From the NCBI GenBank assembly GCA_030760725.1, contig JASWHV010000003.1, positions 111,570,153 to 111,634,152 of the forward strand: a stretch of 64,000 nucleotides of DNA, in the 5' to 3' direction. Each line of letters begins with the position of its first letter. The stretch's first letter is position 1. A program made the translations under genes and the position numbers. The DNA is from Neostapfia colusana. Taxonomy: Eukaryota > Streptophyta > Magnoliopsida > Poales > Poaceae. Shown here one piece after another: positions 12,401 to 23,475 of the stretch. The notes beneath the pieces are model-generated. The model saw only the letters and a program-made list of their open reading frames with translations, searched no databases and was not told the origin of the DNA.

Positions 12401-12537
12401 CGGAAGTTGCCTTCGGCGCTCTCTGAGGACTTTATTGGCTATTCTTTTGATAATTCTCTCTGTTCCTATTTTTAATTAAAATGTTTCCTCTTCATAGACC
12501 ATGAACATATGCTGACACCCGAGGCGAGGGTGTCACA

Positions 12538-12542
12538 ATATC
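12538..12542. repeat. Right target site duplication of element A (ATATC)
   Basis: ATATC follows the GTGTCACA end of the LTR and equals 1654-1658. Confidence 0.95.
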
Positions 12543-13964
12543 ATTTCTGGATCAGGAGTTATGATATTTCAAAGTTGACAGAAATCTGGAACAATTTTGA
12601 CAGCACCTCATCTCAAAGTGTCTGTTTTGTCCGGAAGATTTCATAAAGTTCTACACCAAATCTGTCGAAACTTTGAACTACAAAGTCGTAGCACGTATCA
12701 CAAACTTTCCAACGGTGTCTTACATGACCCTTAGAAATTTTTCTACAAGAAGTTATGGTCGAAATACATAAAATTCCAGAGAGTATTTTTGGTCCGCCCT
12801 GTTTTTGGACAGTTAACAATCATCTTAGATTTTCATCTATTTGGAGGGAGATTCTGTTCTGGAGTTCTACATAAAAGTTGTAGAAAACTTCAAAAACTTT
12901 CCAGAAATGTATCCTTCACCTCCATTGGTTCAACCAATCAAAAGTTATGCCCTGTTCAAATTCAGCAAAAATTCTGCCGAAAACAGGGGAGATGGTTTCT
13001 AAATATTTGAGATGGAAACTATACTCCCAACTGACTCTTGGTTCAATATAGGAGTTCAGTAACCCCTAATGGAATCCTAGACTCCAAAATTACTCTTTTA
13101 TTTGAAAAATATCTTTTTCATGCAGTTAAGAACATTTCACGGTACTACATTTCCTCACCAAACCAAAATCCTAACCGGCGTTACACCGGCATATACGTCT
13201 GAAGGGGTGGCACTAAAATGATCACTCACACACGTTTTCTAAATGACATGTTCTACTCGTGGTTAAGGTACCTGCAGAAAAACAATCAATAGTGATGCAC
13301 ACAAAGGTTTTCCATTTCTGGCAGGTCCATATCATAGTAAAAACATACGTCCCGTATCATTGCCATACGGGCCGTCCTTGAGTCAAGCCACGTCTCAAGG
13401 TACATGATCGTGTTTTCACACCACATGACAGGGAACCCGAGTAGAGCGTGAACGGGTCGTCACGGTTGGGAATGATATCAACCCAACGGATACCACCTAC
13501 TGCCTCATGACCGTTGAGGCACGCCGATGGTGAGCGCTGCGTATGGCCCTTTGAACATTGAACGTTCAAGAGCTGCATACTATCATGTTGCTTACCACAC
13601 GATGGGGTATTCTCACTTTTGCCTAAAGCACGCTGGAGATCAGCATTTTCATATGCTCTCAGAACCATAGGGAGGTTCAGAGACTCATATTAACTACCGT
13701 GCCAAGCCACGGTACACCATTCCATACTATTACTCGTATGGCGAGTTACCACAATTGATCCGCCTGCGGTAGCGTATCTTACCTCTTACCTTACGTAGGT
13801 GCGTTGTTACAGAATTGAAATACTGAATGTAACACACTGTTAGCTTGCCACCTTAAGTAACTTTGCTAACAATAGTCCTTATGTGGGCATACTACACGTT
13901 CCTCACTCGTATACTTTGATGTTTTCGAAAATAAGCTATTTTCATGCGTGCTATTCCCAATGTG
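12543..13964 (-). other. Element H leader (untranslated)
   Basis: This is a long non-coding leader of about 1.4 kb between H's primer site and its deleted gag. It is the inverted homologue of C's leader at 17718-19400: matching blocks include 13360-13690 against 17718-18060 and 12890-13330 against 18180-18490. The leader reiterates degenerate words of the form GGAAAG...ACAACTTT...TTGAGTTCCA. ORFs in it, such as 13357-13668, are unsupported: the same strand of C's leader is non-coding. Confidence 0.8.
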
Positions 13965-13976
13965 GCTCTGATACCA
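13965..13976 (-). other. Element H primer binding site (initiator Met tRNA)
   Basis: TGGTATCAGAGC on the minus strand, four bases from the LTR boundary at 13981. It has the same sequence as in A, E and F. Confidence 0.93.
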
Positions 13977-13980
13977 CGCC

Positions 13981-16900
13981 TGTGGGAAACCCCTTTCGGT
14001 ATCCACACTCCAGTATACACATTGGGTGGTGCCGTGCTATGCGGCACAGAACAGCACACACGAAAAGAACCATAAAGTACAAAGTCTTTCATTTCTCAAG
14101 ATAATGTCATTTACAAACTATTGTACCATGAGGGTACACGCAGCGGAATATACATACACACTTACTCACGGTACTAACTATGCAAAAGAGAAGATGTCCA
14201 GCCCGTGGACGCTTCTTACTAGCTTCAACAAAGATGAGTGCAGTGGCAGGGTTTCCGGTGAGTCTCTAATGGCTCACCGAACAACCATATTCATAGCAAA
14301 TTTTATAACCTGCAAAAAACTAATAATGCAACCGTGAACACGATGGCTCAGCAAGACTTAACCGACACTCCTAAGCATGAAAGTCTACATGCAGGGATTC
14401 TTACCATAGGAAAAATATGATGCGATAAAGACACGCCTACATGTTAATCCTTACTTTCAGTTTAATAGCAGCAGATTATTATGCCTTAGGCAGCCCTCAC
14501 ATCGGAAGTCCACAATCAAACAAGAAACGCTTTCCTCCGATGTGGTGATGCCCAAAGTGGAGTATAAACTTAGTGAGCTCTACAACTATAGCATACATGG
14601 TTGGCAATACAATAAATTTAAGAACTTCACATCAGCAATGATTCATTTCACTTCATCTGGAAATAATTACTACGTCACAACTCAGTGAACAAGTAGTACT
14701 CATATAACCGCGAGGGACGGTGATTGCAATAAGGACACACCCGGAACACACGACAAATACACCCGCCTCGAAAGACTCACACGAGCTCTTTCTTACGTTG
14801 TATGCAGCAACCTGTCACCCATCACTCCAATGCCGAACAAGTTCTACCGACCCATCATAAGGGCCACTACACGGAACACGTCAAAGTTGCTCCGCTAGTG
14901 GGTTTACACCTCTGACACAAACCCCCAAAGGATGGCCGTATAAGTTGCGACACGAGAGTACCCGAGTTACATCGGTTTCCTGCACCCCATAATTCCAGTA
15001 TGCATCCGGTACTGTTCAAACTTGCTCAGCAGGGCGGCATACGCATCGGTCCTTAACCGACACAAACAGAGGTATAGCCACACAGGCCCAACGTCCTGCT
15101 GCTCCTACTCTCTGCTCGGTCTCATTTTTCATTTCAGAACTTTCATTCTCTAGAATCATACCCCGCTGAACCAACATCCTAAACTCGCGAGTAGCTTCCA
15201 ACTACCCGACTTGTACAGGATCCTATACAACTTAAGCCTAGCAGAATCTACACGAAGGTAACCTATTCTACCCTTTAACTCCAAGGGTTTGTGGGTCATG
15301 CATTTGGAGTATCAATTACCTTGACCTAATGCACATACATACTAGACTAATAAAAGTGATACAAAGTGAAATGCAACTAAAAAGTTATTAAATGCAAACC
15401 GGGGCTTGCCTTATGTTGCTGCAGGTTTATTTCTAACTTAAAGTCAGTAGCTTAGCGACGAGTAAAGCTTCAACTTGCTGCTCCAAGTTGAGTTCTTCAT
15501 CGAACTCCTTCGTCGTATTTCCTACCGACATGAATATGGAGAGTTTTATGTTGCAAGTAAAGATATTATAAAACAAAAGCGTTTTAGGTCTTAAGCAGGG
15601 TCTAGACCAACTTATAAGTGAGTGAAGAGCTCTGTTATGGACAAAAACAGAGGATATCTTTAGGTGGGCAGTGGATGTTTGTTGGAGAAAATGCAAAGAG
15701 CTATTTATAATGGACATAAGAAAGGTAGTGGCAAGAACCAGCAGAAAACTGGAGAAGCTGATCTCAACTTGCTGTTAAATGTTTACAGTGGACCATAGAT
15801 ATACAGAGGTATGGCTTGCAAAATTTCAGAGAATGTTGATGGAAGATGTGGCCTAGGAAATTTTCTTACTATTTAACTTCTCTGAATTCCTATGGCAATT
15901 ATAGTGTCTTGTCATGCTCCAAATTTGGTTTTTCAGAAACTTTAGAGTCTCATGAGTCCATAGGACTTGGTTTCACCATTTTTGAAGCTTCATACACAGA
16001 GATATGGACTTTAGAAGTTGGAGCTAAAAGCTGAAAAATCTTTCTATTATTTTTCCTAATTTTCAGAGACATACAAGATTGAATCAACATTTGGCCAAGC
16101 AAATGAAGTCCAATGCCTATGATTTACTGGAGTTCAAGGATGTTGGGAAGAATGTCCTGCCAAAATTTGGGAATTTTCCAATAAACAGAACTCCTGTAAA
16201 AATTCCTACGAGCTTTTCCTTAAATGAATTAATGAGCCAGATCCATGAATTTTCATAAATATTGGGCTGCACCCCTGGATAGTATTTATTTCACAATTTT
16301 TGGAGGTTCCTACACAAACTTATGTCTCTCCAAAGTTTGACCCGAATTAGGAAACTCTGGAAAAGTTTAAACACTACCTGTGGGCCCCACCTGTCATCCC
16401 TAACCTTCAGCCTCGCGCCAAACATGGCAGTGGCGGCTCCCTCCGGCAAGGGTCAAAGGAAAGGACCTTCCCGGCTACCTCCAGTCCCCCTGCTGGCTGC
16501 CCCCCCCCCCATTTTCCCACACGCTGAACCTGTTGGTGAGGTCGCCGGCGGCTGAAACTCGCCGGAAAACAGGGGCGCACCGGCAACAGCAAACCCTAGG
16601 GCTCCGGCGAGGTCGTGCATGGTGAATTCTCCACCAAATGGTCGGTTCTTGGGCTCTATAGCACCGTGAGGGATCCCTCATCACCGGCATGTGCTCAAAT
16701 CGGCTCAAGAATGGCTGCAAATAAGAACTCATCGGCGACATAGGGCAAAAATCGGTGCCGGCACAAAATTCTCGAAGAACAGCGCCAAATCTTGATGATT
16801 TTCGATGATTTTTTATCCTAGAGGGGCGTGGGAGTGTCTATATCATGTTTGTATCTCGGCACACGTGATGATGGACTGATCATGACGAATTTTGAAGATT

Positions 16901-17717
16901 GGTGAGGCTCGGTTCTAGGCATACCGAAGCAAAGAATTGCAAAATTCATCCACAGCGATGCACGAAAAGAGAAGAGGGTTGCACCGTCGGTTTGCACACC
17001 TGAGGGCGCTCCTTTTCCGTGTAGACCGTCAGCCACGAAGAGACCTCTAGCAGCCGGGCACCGGGGAACAGAGAAGGTCGTCTGCTGCAGTGGCTGGTTT
17101 CTTCGGTTGTGCGAGGCAGTGGAGATTGCGAGCGAGAGCTACTTCACGTGGGCAGCACGAGGTGGCTTCACGACGTTTCCCCCGGTGTTCTCAGCCACAG
17201 ATAAGGAGGTGGCAATGGCGTTGGCGCCGAGCTGCGGGAGGTGGCACGCGCTGAATACCCGACTGAGTCGGTTTGCATTTTGTGAGACTGACCGGTGGGG
17301 TCCACAGTCACAATTCTCCCTCCTCTCTGTGCTTTAGGATTCCCACACGGATTTTGTCCAAAAATTTCCAAAATTGGAGGGTAGACTAAAAAGAAAATGA
17401 CAAACTCAATGGTGAACTTAAATTTAAATTTTGGTGAAGTCGGAATTTGAAACTGAGATTTAAATTCAAACTCGAATTTTTCTCCCGTTTAAATTCCAAC
17501 AAATAGGAAATCCTTTTCAAACGCTATGAAAATTTGCCGGGCTATTATTGGATGTGTGTAGAACCAAATGATAGCTTTAGATATCCGTGTTCGGGGATTT
17601 TTGCAAGTTCAAGTTTAGATTTGGAGCTCACACCTTTAAATTCAAAAGTTTGAATTCCCTCACATTTTTGTTCTGTTTGAATTGCTGCTCCACTTGCTAG
17701 AATTTTGGGATTTCACA
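13981..17717 (-). repeat. Element H 5' LTR
   Basis: This 3,737-bp LTR reads TGTGAAATCCC... at its 5' end (17717) and reaches the primer site at 13981. It shares landmarks with LTRs D, F and G: the island around GTCCCTCGCGGT near 14680-14720, the GCAAGCCCCGG word at a predicted GC splice donor, and CCGCTG near the poly(A) region. It is older and more diverged than those. The inner boundary is fixed by the PBS. The outer boundary is set where C leader homology resumes. Confidence 0.88.
14266..15521 (-). other. Decayed split acidic ORF in element H LTR
   Basis: Exon 1 is 15521-15410 (minus), after acceptor GGTAG, and contains TTKEFDEELNLEQQVEA. A frame break near its end leads to a stop before the donor CATAAG/GCAAGCC at 15410/15409. 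Exon 2 is 14309-14266, after TTTTTTGCAG, and reads GYKICYEYGCSVSH to a stop. The intron would be 1,100 nt, very close to the 1,091-1,097 nt in D, E and F. H appears to be the most degenerate of the six copies. Confidence 0.4.
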
Positions 17718-19410
17718 TTAATATGAGTCTCTGAACCTCTCCATGGTTCTGAGAGCATATGAAAGCGCTGATCTCCAGCGTGCTTTAGGCAAAAGTGAGA
17801 ATACCCCATCGTGTGGTAAGCAACACGATAGTATGCAACTCTTGTACGTTCAATGTTCAAAGGGCCATACACAGCGCTGGCCATCGGCGTGCCTCAACGG
17901 TCATGAGGCAGTAGGTGGTATCCGTTGGGTTGATAAAATTCCCAACCGTGATTACCCATTCACGCTCTACTCGGGTTCCCCGTCGTGTGGTGTGAAAACA
18001 CGACCATGTACCTTGAGACGTGGCTTGACTCAAGGACAATCCGTATGGCAATGATATGGACCGTATGTTTTTATTATGATATGGAACTGCCTGAAATGTC
18101 AAAAACCTTTGTGTGCACCATTATTGTGCATTCTTCTGCAGGTACATTAACCATGTTAGTGCATGATGTGTAGAAACCGTTTGTGAGTGACGTCTTTAGT
18201 TCCACCATTGGACACGTATATGCCGGAATACCGGCATAGGATTTTTCTTTGGTGAGAAAGCGTATTACTGAGACTGCATAAAATGATATTTTTCAAATAA
18301 AAGAGTTAAAAATGCGGTTTAGGATTTGGTTTAGGGGTTATTAAACTCCCATATTGAACTAAGAGTCAATTGGGAGTATAGATTCGATCTCAAAAACATA
18401 GGAACAATCTCCCCTGTTTTCGGCAGAAACTTTTCTGAATTTAAACAGGGCATAACTTAGGATTAGTTGAACCAATGGAAGTGTGGGATACCATTCTGGA
18501 AATGTTTTGAAGTCCTCTACAACTTTTCTGTAGAGTTCCAGAACAAAATCTCCTTCCAAAGGGATGGAAATTTCAGATGAGTTGGCACTGTCCAGAAACT
18601 GGGCAGCCCAAAATGCTCTCTGGAATTTTCTGTATTTATACCACAACTTTCTGTAGAAAATTTTCTAAGGGTCAAGTAAGACATCGTTGGAAAGAATAGG
18701 AAATGTGCTATAACTTTGTAGTTCAGTGTTTTCCAAGATTGAGGATAGAATGAGTTGGAATTTTGTGAACAAACAGCCACTTGCAAAGGAGGTGCTGTCA
18801 AAATTTCTGAGAAAGTTCTGTCAACTGGTAGAAGTCATAACTCACAAACTAGGAAGGCCATAGAGGCAAATAAATAGAATCTGGATTCCTTGATGAGTAC
18901 ACTACAACTTTGTTGTTGAACTATAGTCCAGATTTTGCCTCCAAGGTGGTCAAAACTGTTGAATTATCCAGACTGGTCAGCTAGACCAGAAGCTGGACAG
19001 TGAACACCATGTTGAAGTTTTTCAACCAAAACAATTAAGTTTCACATTTCGATATCCAGCGGCTGATGTAAAACAGCGAGTTGGAGTCGAAAAGTTGACG
19101 CATTAACAATATCATTTTGAGCGAGGACATGTTAGGGTCCAGTACAATAGCGAGGAATTACGCAGGCTAACACACTTAACATCCCGTGGCGACCCACGAT
19201 GGTCGAAATGAACTTTTAACCCATAAAGTTCAATACTTCGGAACTCGATCATGTGACATGGTCCAGGGATGTATATGTTGTATAAAGTTTATACTTTATC
19301 CATATGTGTGATTGTTATGCGTATTATTTATTCCATTCTTGCACTACTATTGTAGAGACTGGATGAAATAAACCCACATGTGCTGATCGTTTGAATGGTA
19401 TGAATGCAGA
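17718..19410 (+). other. Element C leader (untranslated), partial
   Basis: This is the leader of the outermost element, C, on the plus strand, running up to its gag ATG at 19411. Its 5' part, primer site and LTR lie left of H and outside the window. It aligns in inverse orientation with H's leader, showing C and H are the same or sister families. No coding frame is supported. It holds reiterated words resembling TATAACTTTGTAGTTCAG and TTGGAAAG. Confidence 0.8.
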
Positions 19411-19798
19411 ATGGTGCGTACACGTTCAACACAAGAGGAGGGAGGTCCAAGTCAGGTTCGTGGTGATGAGTCTCCACCTCCGGAGCAAACCACGACGCAG
19501 CAGCAACCACCTCCTCCACCGCCAGAACTTCCAAGGAACCTTAGAGGTTCTCGCCGCAGTGCTCGGCTCACGCGACGAGCAAACCAAGTTGCTTTGGATG
19601 CTGGTGCAGCTTAATGCGTCCCATCCAAGAGGACGCCAAGACAATGGGCAATGCCAGCCCCAACAAAGTTCCTATTCGGACTTCCTGGTAACCCATCCAC
19701 CGGTCTTTATGGAGGCCAAAGAGCCTTTGGAGGTGGACATCTTTATCCGTACTCTGGAGGCGAAGTTCGGGCTGCTACGATGCACCGAACACCAGAAG

Positions 19799-19803
19799 GC
19801 GCT
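19799..19803. repeat. Left target site duplication of element B (GCGCT)
   Basis: GCGCT precedes TGTCGGTACCC and recurs at 36516-36520. Confidence 0.95.
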
Positions 19804-19878
19804 TGTCGGTACCCTCGATACGGGGTACCCTCGCGCACAGGGGGAAATGCCTAAGGACCTCGCCCTTCTCCACAGGGA

Positions 19879-20180
19879 GAGCTCCGAAGGCGCCACGTGT
19901 CCAGCGGGGCCGGACCTCCCTCTTCTCAGAGGAGAGCTCCGGACCCGCCACGTGGCCGGCAGAAGCCGGACCTGCCCCCTCCGTGGGGGGAGCTCCGAAG
20001 GCTCCACGTGTCCCGCGGGGCCGGACCTCCCTCTTCTCAGAGGAGACCTCCGGGCCCGCCACGTGGCCAGCAGAAACCGGACCTCCCCCCTCTGCGGGGA
20101 GAGCTCCGAAGGCTCCACGTGTCCCGCGGGGCCGGACCTCCCTCTCCTCAGAGGAGAGCTCCGGGCCCGCCACGTGGCCA
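19879..20180 (+). repeat. G-box tandem array in element B 5' LTR
   Basis: Six units start at 19879, 19934, 19990, 20045, 20101 and 20156, with spacing 55, 56, 55, 56, 55 bp. They alternate two forms, GAGCTCCGAAGGC..CCACGTGTCC and GAGCTCCGGGCCCGCCACGTG, so the higher-order unit is 111 bp. The stretch between boxes is a near palindrome around CTCCTCAGAGGAG. It lies 400-700 bp upstream of the TATA box. Confidence 0.9.
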
Positions 20181-20579
20181 GCAGGACGACGCTGCCTGCC
20201 CCCGCGCGGTAGGCAGCGCGCGTAAATACGCACCATACCTTGCCCATACAAGGTATTCAAGGCCCGCGCCTTCCCAAGACGCAGAGACGCGGAGCACGCC
20301 TCTGTCAGGTGCCGTTGCGCCCAGTCACATCACAGACTGGCGCGCCGTGTCAGAGCCTGCCCGCCAATAAACACAGCAACAAGACATCCACTGCTGCCCC
20401 TGCCATCATCAACCACTACGACTAGCTTGCGGCATGGGCAGGGCGGCAGAACAAATACTCGGAAGCCTTCCCCAGAGACAACTACCGGCATAACTGCAGG
20501 TACGATAGTCGGCAGACAATCTCCCCGGGACCAGCTGTCGGGTCCCGGGCCCCCCTTGTAAGCCACTCGAGCCTTGGGC

Positions 20580-20587
20580 TATAAAAG
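20580..20587 (+). promoter_or_regulatory. TATA box of element B (5' LTR)
   Basis: TATAAAAG within GGGCTATAAAAGGCTCGGG, conserved in the other LTR at 36206-36213. It is a canonical core promoter and would start transcription near 20610. Confidence 0.8.
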
Positions 20588-20891
20588 GCTCGGGTAGGCA
20601 ACGTTAGCAAGGGTTCAAACTCTGTGAACTCGCACCCTAGACATCACTCACCCTCAAGCTCAGGACTCCGGTTCTGAGCAGCAAGCAATACAGCGAGCAC
20701 CTCTGCTCGCCGTGGACGTAGGGTTTTACGCTCCGGCGGCCTGAACCACGTAAAACTCACCGTGTCAAGCTTTTCCCTCACTCGTCCGTAACGCTAAAGC
20801 TCTCCGCAAGTGTCTAGCCCCTCCAAAAAAGAACCTCCATGGGCTGCCCAGAGCAGGTCCGGGGGAAGTGTCGACCACACACTTCGACATT

Positions 20892-20909
20892 TGGCGCGCC
20901 AGGTAGGGG
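20892..20909 (+). other. Element B primer binding site
   Basis: TGGCGCGCCAGGTAGGGG, two bases after the LTR. Grass Tat elements of the RIRE2 type use a site like this, which I recall as tRNA-Arg, but I could not check the tRNA. It is clearly different from the Met-type site of A, E, F and H. Confidence 0.85.
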
Positions 20910-20945
20910 GCTCTTCCCTTGCGCAACGAGCTTTTTCCGGCGAAG

Positions 20946-22900
20946 ATGACCAAGCTTCCTTCAGCGGCAAGCTCTCCTCCCCTGCGTTCATGGCGGACTG
21001 TGACTAGCGGGGACTACGTCTCGACACACTCTGTACGGAGTGTGTCGGCGCAAGCTGGAAGCCAGCAGCCGACTCCGGCAACGCAGGCTCCAGCGAGCGT
21101 GAGATCCTCTGCAGCACTGAGCGTCCCCGACGGGGGCGCGCTAGCTGCAGCAAGAGCACTACTGCGCAATCCGCCTGCTGGGGACGCGCCTCAGTCAGCG
21201 ACCCAGCAGTGAATTCGTTAGGTAGACCGTCTCATCGTCGCCGCCGCAAACCCTCGACTTCGGCGAGGATGACGTTCCGGCCAACCGGCTGTGTCGCTGA
21301 CGCACACGCCAACAGTTGACGGGCAGACGGCAGATTCCAGCTCCACCAGGCTCCCATCGACGGACCTGAGGACAGAGCCGGAACAATGCCACTTGGGCCA
21401 AGATGCCCGAGTGTTCCTCGAGCGACGACGGGAAAGGCGTCGCAACCAAGAGGCCGGTGACAGCATGACGTCTGCCTCAACCCTGCCTCAGGCGCAGACT
21501 TTCGTCACGCTATCTCTGCCCCAGGCATACGCCACGCAGCATATACCACAGCCATATGCCCTGCAAACGGCGCCCCTGGTCTATGGCGCAGCCTTGCCCA
21601 TACCAGGGTACACTGTGCCAGCAGCGAACCAAGCGTTCGTGGCACCAACGCCTGCAGCAACAGGAGCAGGATGTGCGGCACTGGCGCCCCACCTTCGCTT
21701 CGCGAGGTGGCCGCCCAAGTTTTGGCCGCACCTGCCCGAGAAGTACCACGGCAGCGTCAACCCGGCGGAGTTTCTCCAGATCTACTCCACCGCCGTCCTT
21801 GCTGCAGGAGGGGACGGGGCCGTCATGGCCAACTACTTCCACGTCGCCTAGATCGGCCCAGCCCAGTCTTGGCTCATGAACCTCCCCCAGGGTTCCATAA
21901 CCTCCTGGGAGAGCTCTGCCGGCAGTTCACCGCCAACTTCGGCAGCTCCTACACCCGGCCTTGCACGGAGCTCGACCTCCACGCCATCCAGCAACAACCT
22001 GAAGAGACGCTGCACTCCTTCATCCAGCGGTTCTCCCAGGTGCGGGACACCATCCCGCATATCCAAAACGCTTATGTGGTGGTGGCATTCCGGCAGGGTG
22101 TACGGGACAAGAAGATGCTTGAGAAGCTCGCGGCCAGAGAGGTTCGCGATGTCTCATAGCTCTTCAGCCTGGCGGACAAGTGCACCAGGGCAGCAGAAGG
22201 GCGGAACTGGCACTCACTGCCAGCCTCCGAGTCAAGAGGACAGCCTGGATCTGGCACTGCTTCCCATGAAAGTGGCAAGAAGATCAAGAACCGGGGGGTG
22301 GCAAGATGAAGCCACCGGCCACGGCTCCCGTTGCCGCAGCAGCGGCACCCAGTGGAGCTCGGGGGCCACGCCCCGACAAAAGGCAGCGACAGTCACCAGC
22401 TCCAGATGGTGACCAAGGCGAGCTATGCCCCGTGCACGGCACCAGTTACCATACTGCTTCCGAGTGCCGGGTGATCCAGAAGCTCGCGGAGCGCTTCCGG
22501 AAAGGGAAGCAGCTTCGAACTGATGCCCCACCCTTCCGTCAAAGGGAGGGCAAGCAGAAGGTCGACGCCCCAGACAACGTCGACCACCAAGTGGAGTTCC
22601 AGGAGCCTCAGCACGCCGTGAAGGCAGTGCGCAACCATGAGGACTCCAGCTCCAGTGATGACGAACGCCGGAAGATGCTCTACGTCATCTACGGCGGGTC
22701 CGCTGACCCCTCGTCCCAAAGCGCGGTTAAGACTCTGCGCCGAGCGGTAGCGTCGGTGGCCCCCCTCCCGAGTGCCGCGCCGCACCTCAAGTGGATGGGA
22801 ACCCCCATCAGCTTCGATGCCACCGACTGCCCCAGGAACATGGCTGGGGCCGGTCAACTACCGCTCTTGGTAGCACCCACCATCGCCAACGTAAGGATGT
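20946..22900 (+). pseudogene. gag: Element B gag (broken)
   Basis: The first Met after the primer site in the gag frame is 20946 (MTKLPSAASSPPLRSW). A stop falls at 21210-21212, with more stops nearby. The capsid region is recognisable: PPKFWPHLPEKYHGSVNPAE in one frame, then a TAG at 21849-21851 and a shift to the frame of HSFIQRFSQVRDTIPHIQNA and VVAFRQGVRDKKMLEKLA. A further stop is at 22157-22159. The C-terminal part (frame from 22306) has a Cys/His cluster CPVHGTSYHTASEC, the knuckle-like motif of Tat Gag proteins. At least two frameshifts and several stops make it non-functional. Confidence 0.85.
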
Positions 22901-23475
22901 ACCACATTCTGGTAGATGGCGGGGCTGGGCTGAACCTCATCGGCCGTGCAGATTTCCAGAAGCTGCAGATCCCGATGGCCAAGCTCACCCCATCGATCCC
23001 ATTCTCAGGGGTAGGGCCGGGACAGGTCGTTCCCTACGGCAACATCAGCCTTCCGGTGACCTTTGGGGCACCGGACAGCTATCGGAGAGAGTACATTCTG
23101 TTCGATGTGGCGGAGATCGACCTCCCCTTCAACGCCATAATTGGCAGGCCAGCCCTGTACCGATTCATGGCACTAGCCCACTACAGCTACCTCGTCTTGA
23201 AGATGCCTACACCGACAGGTGTCCTCAGGATTCGTGGAGACCGCACTGCCGTAGTGTCAGCCTTGAAAAAGCTCCAGGCACTTGCAACAGCTCGAGCACC
23301 AGCCCCTGGCAGTGCAGAACCGGACCGGCTCTACCCGAGTGCACGCCACCGTGCCTCTACCGCAGCACCCCGTGTGCAACCCCTCAACGAGGGCGACGTC
23401 CCCCTGAAGGTCGTCCAAGTCGGCGCCGATGCTACCCAGACCACCCGGGTAGCCGGGGGCCTGGATAGCAAATAG
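22901..23475 (+). CDS. pol: Element B aspartic protease region
   Basis: This region is open in the frame that starts at 22306. The protease core is ILVDGGAGLNLIG, with the catalytic Asp at 22915-22917. The residue after Asp is Gly (DGG) rather than the DSG of chromoviruses, which I associate with the Tat group. The flap-side motif FNAIIGRPALYRFMA follows. The frame ends at a TAG (23473-23475), after which the RT continues in the same frame, so the stop is an in-frame lesion and not the natural end. Confidence 0.8.

Larger units (their letters stand above)
1659..12537 (-). mobile_element. Element A: complete Tekay-type chromovirus, minus strand
   Basis: A is a full-length element of 10,879 bp with LTRs of 2,978 bp on both sides, a 5-bp ATATC duplication, an initiator-Met primer site, a purine tract and one gag-pol frame. 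The order on the minus strand is LTR, PBS, gag, protease, RT, RNase H, integrase, chromodomain, PPT, LTR, which defines a Ty3/gypsy chromovirus. Protein motifs resemble the Tekay/RIRE3 group, but no separate ORF0 is visible before gag. Over the first 800 bp compared, the LTRs differ at roughly 3 % of sites. That suggests insertion around a million years ago if the usual grass rate of 1.3e-8 per site per year applies. The polyprotein has three in-frame TAG codons, so A is not autonomous now. Confidence 0.95.
9560..12537 (-). repeat. Element A 5' LTR
   Basis: This 2,978-bp LTR is colinear with 1659-4636. It contains the G-box array (about 11883-12400), TATA (11699-11706), the split ORF (exon 1 at 11226-11143, exon 2 at 9905-9862), a poly(A) signal AATAAA (9765-9770, minus) and a palindromic island (about 10380-10440) shared with E's LTR. 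Many differences from the other LTR are transitions at CG sites, as expected for methylated DNA. Confidence 0.95.
1..17717 (-). mobile_element. Element H: partial Ty3/gypsy LTR retrotransposon, split by element A
   Basis: H is read on the minus strand. Its 5' LTR is 13981-17717, the primer site is 13965-13976, the leader is 12543-13964 and continues at about 1455-1658 beyond inserted element A, and pol runs off the left edge. The 3' LTR lies outside the window. H is inserted in the leader of a related element, C: immediately after its LTR, C leader sequence resumes at 17718, and H's own leader contains the homologous stretch, so the junction is a plain insertion. The expected target duplication is TTAAT (17718-17722), with its partner off-window. 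Gag is almost wholly missing, and the coding region carries stops and frameshifts. Confidence 0.85.
19804..20889 (+). repeat. Element B 5' LTR
   Basis: A 1,086-bp LTR, TGTCGGTACCC...CTTCGACA. It contains six G-box units (19879-20180), a TATA box (20580-20587) and a short GC-rich R/U5. Confidence 0.95.

Noticed and set aside
13965..13976. tRNA gene fragment
   Set aside because: Only the 12 nt complementary to the 3' end of initiator Met tRNA are present; these are primer sites, not tRNA genes.
15702..15709. TATAAATA (minus) as the H promoter
   Set aside because: It lies only about 180 bp before the predicted exon 1, whereas the TATA box in E and F is 1.6-1.8 kb upstream. I could not settle which site is used, so it is not listed.
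16322..16592. Possible host gene fragment in GC-rich DNA near 16380-17300
   Set aside because: The corresponding parts of LTRs D, F and G (for example 32130-33180, 38900-39960) have the same GC-rich, ORF-like character. It is part of H's LTR upstream region.
12543..19400. A large inverted repeat (12543-13690 against 17718-19400) flanking 13690-17717, resembling a palindromic rearrangement or a TIR element
   Set aside because: It is explained by two related gypsy elements in opposite orientation: H's leader and C's leader. H is simply inserted in C, with the H LTR and primer site between them.
19879..20180. CRISPR-like array of regularly spaced repeats
   Set aside because: Spacing is regular but the intervening sequence is itself repeated, and the locus is inside a plant LTR. 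It is a tandem repeat, not a CRISPR.
19672..20260. Several overlapping ORFs of 100-270 codons on both strands in the B LTRs (also 35284-35996)
   Set aside because: They arise from the GC-rich 55-bp tandem array, which keeps several frames open. They do not look like proteins and are not kept between the two LTR copies.
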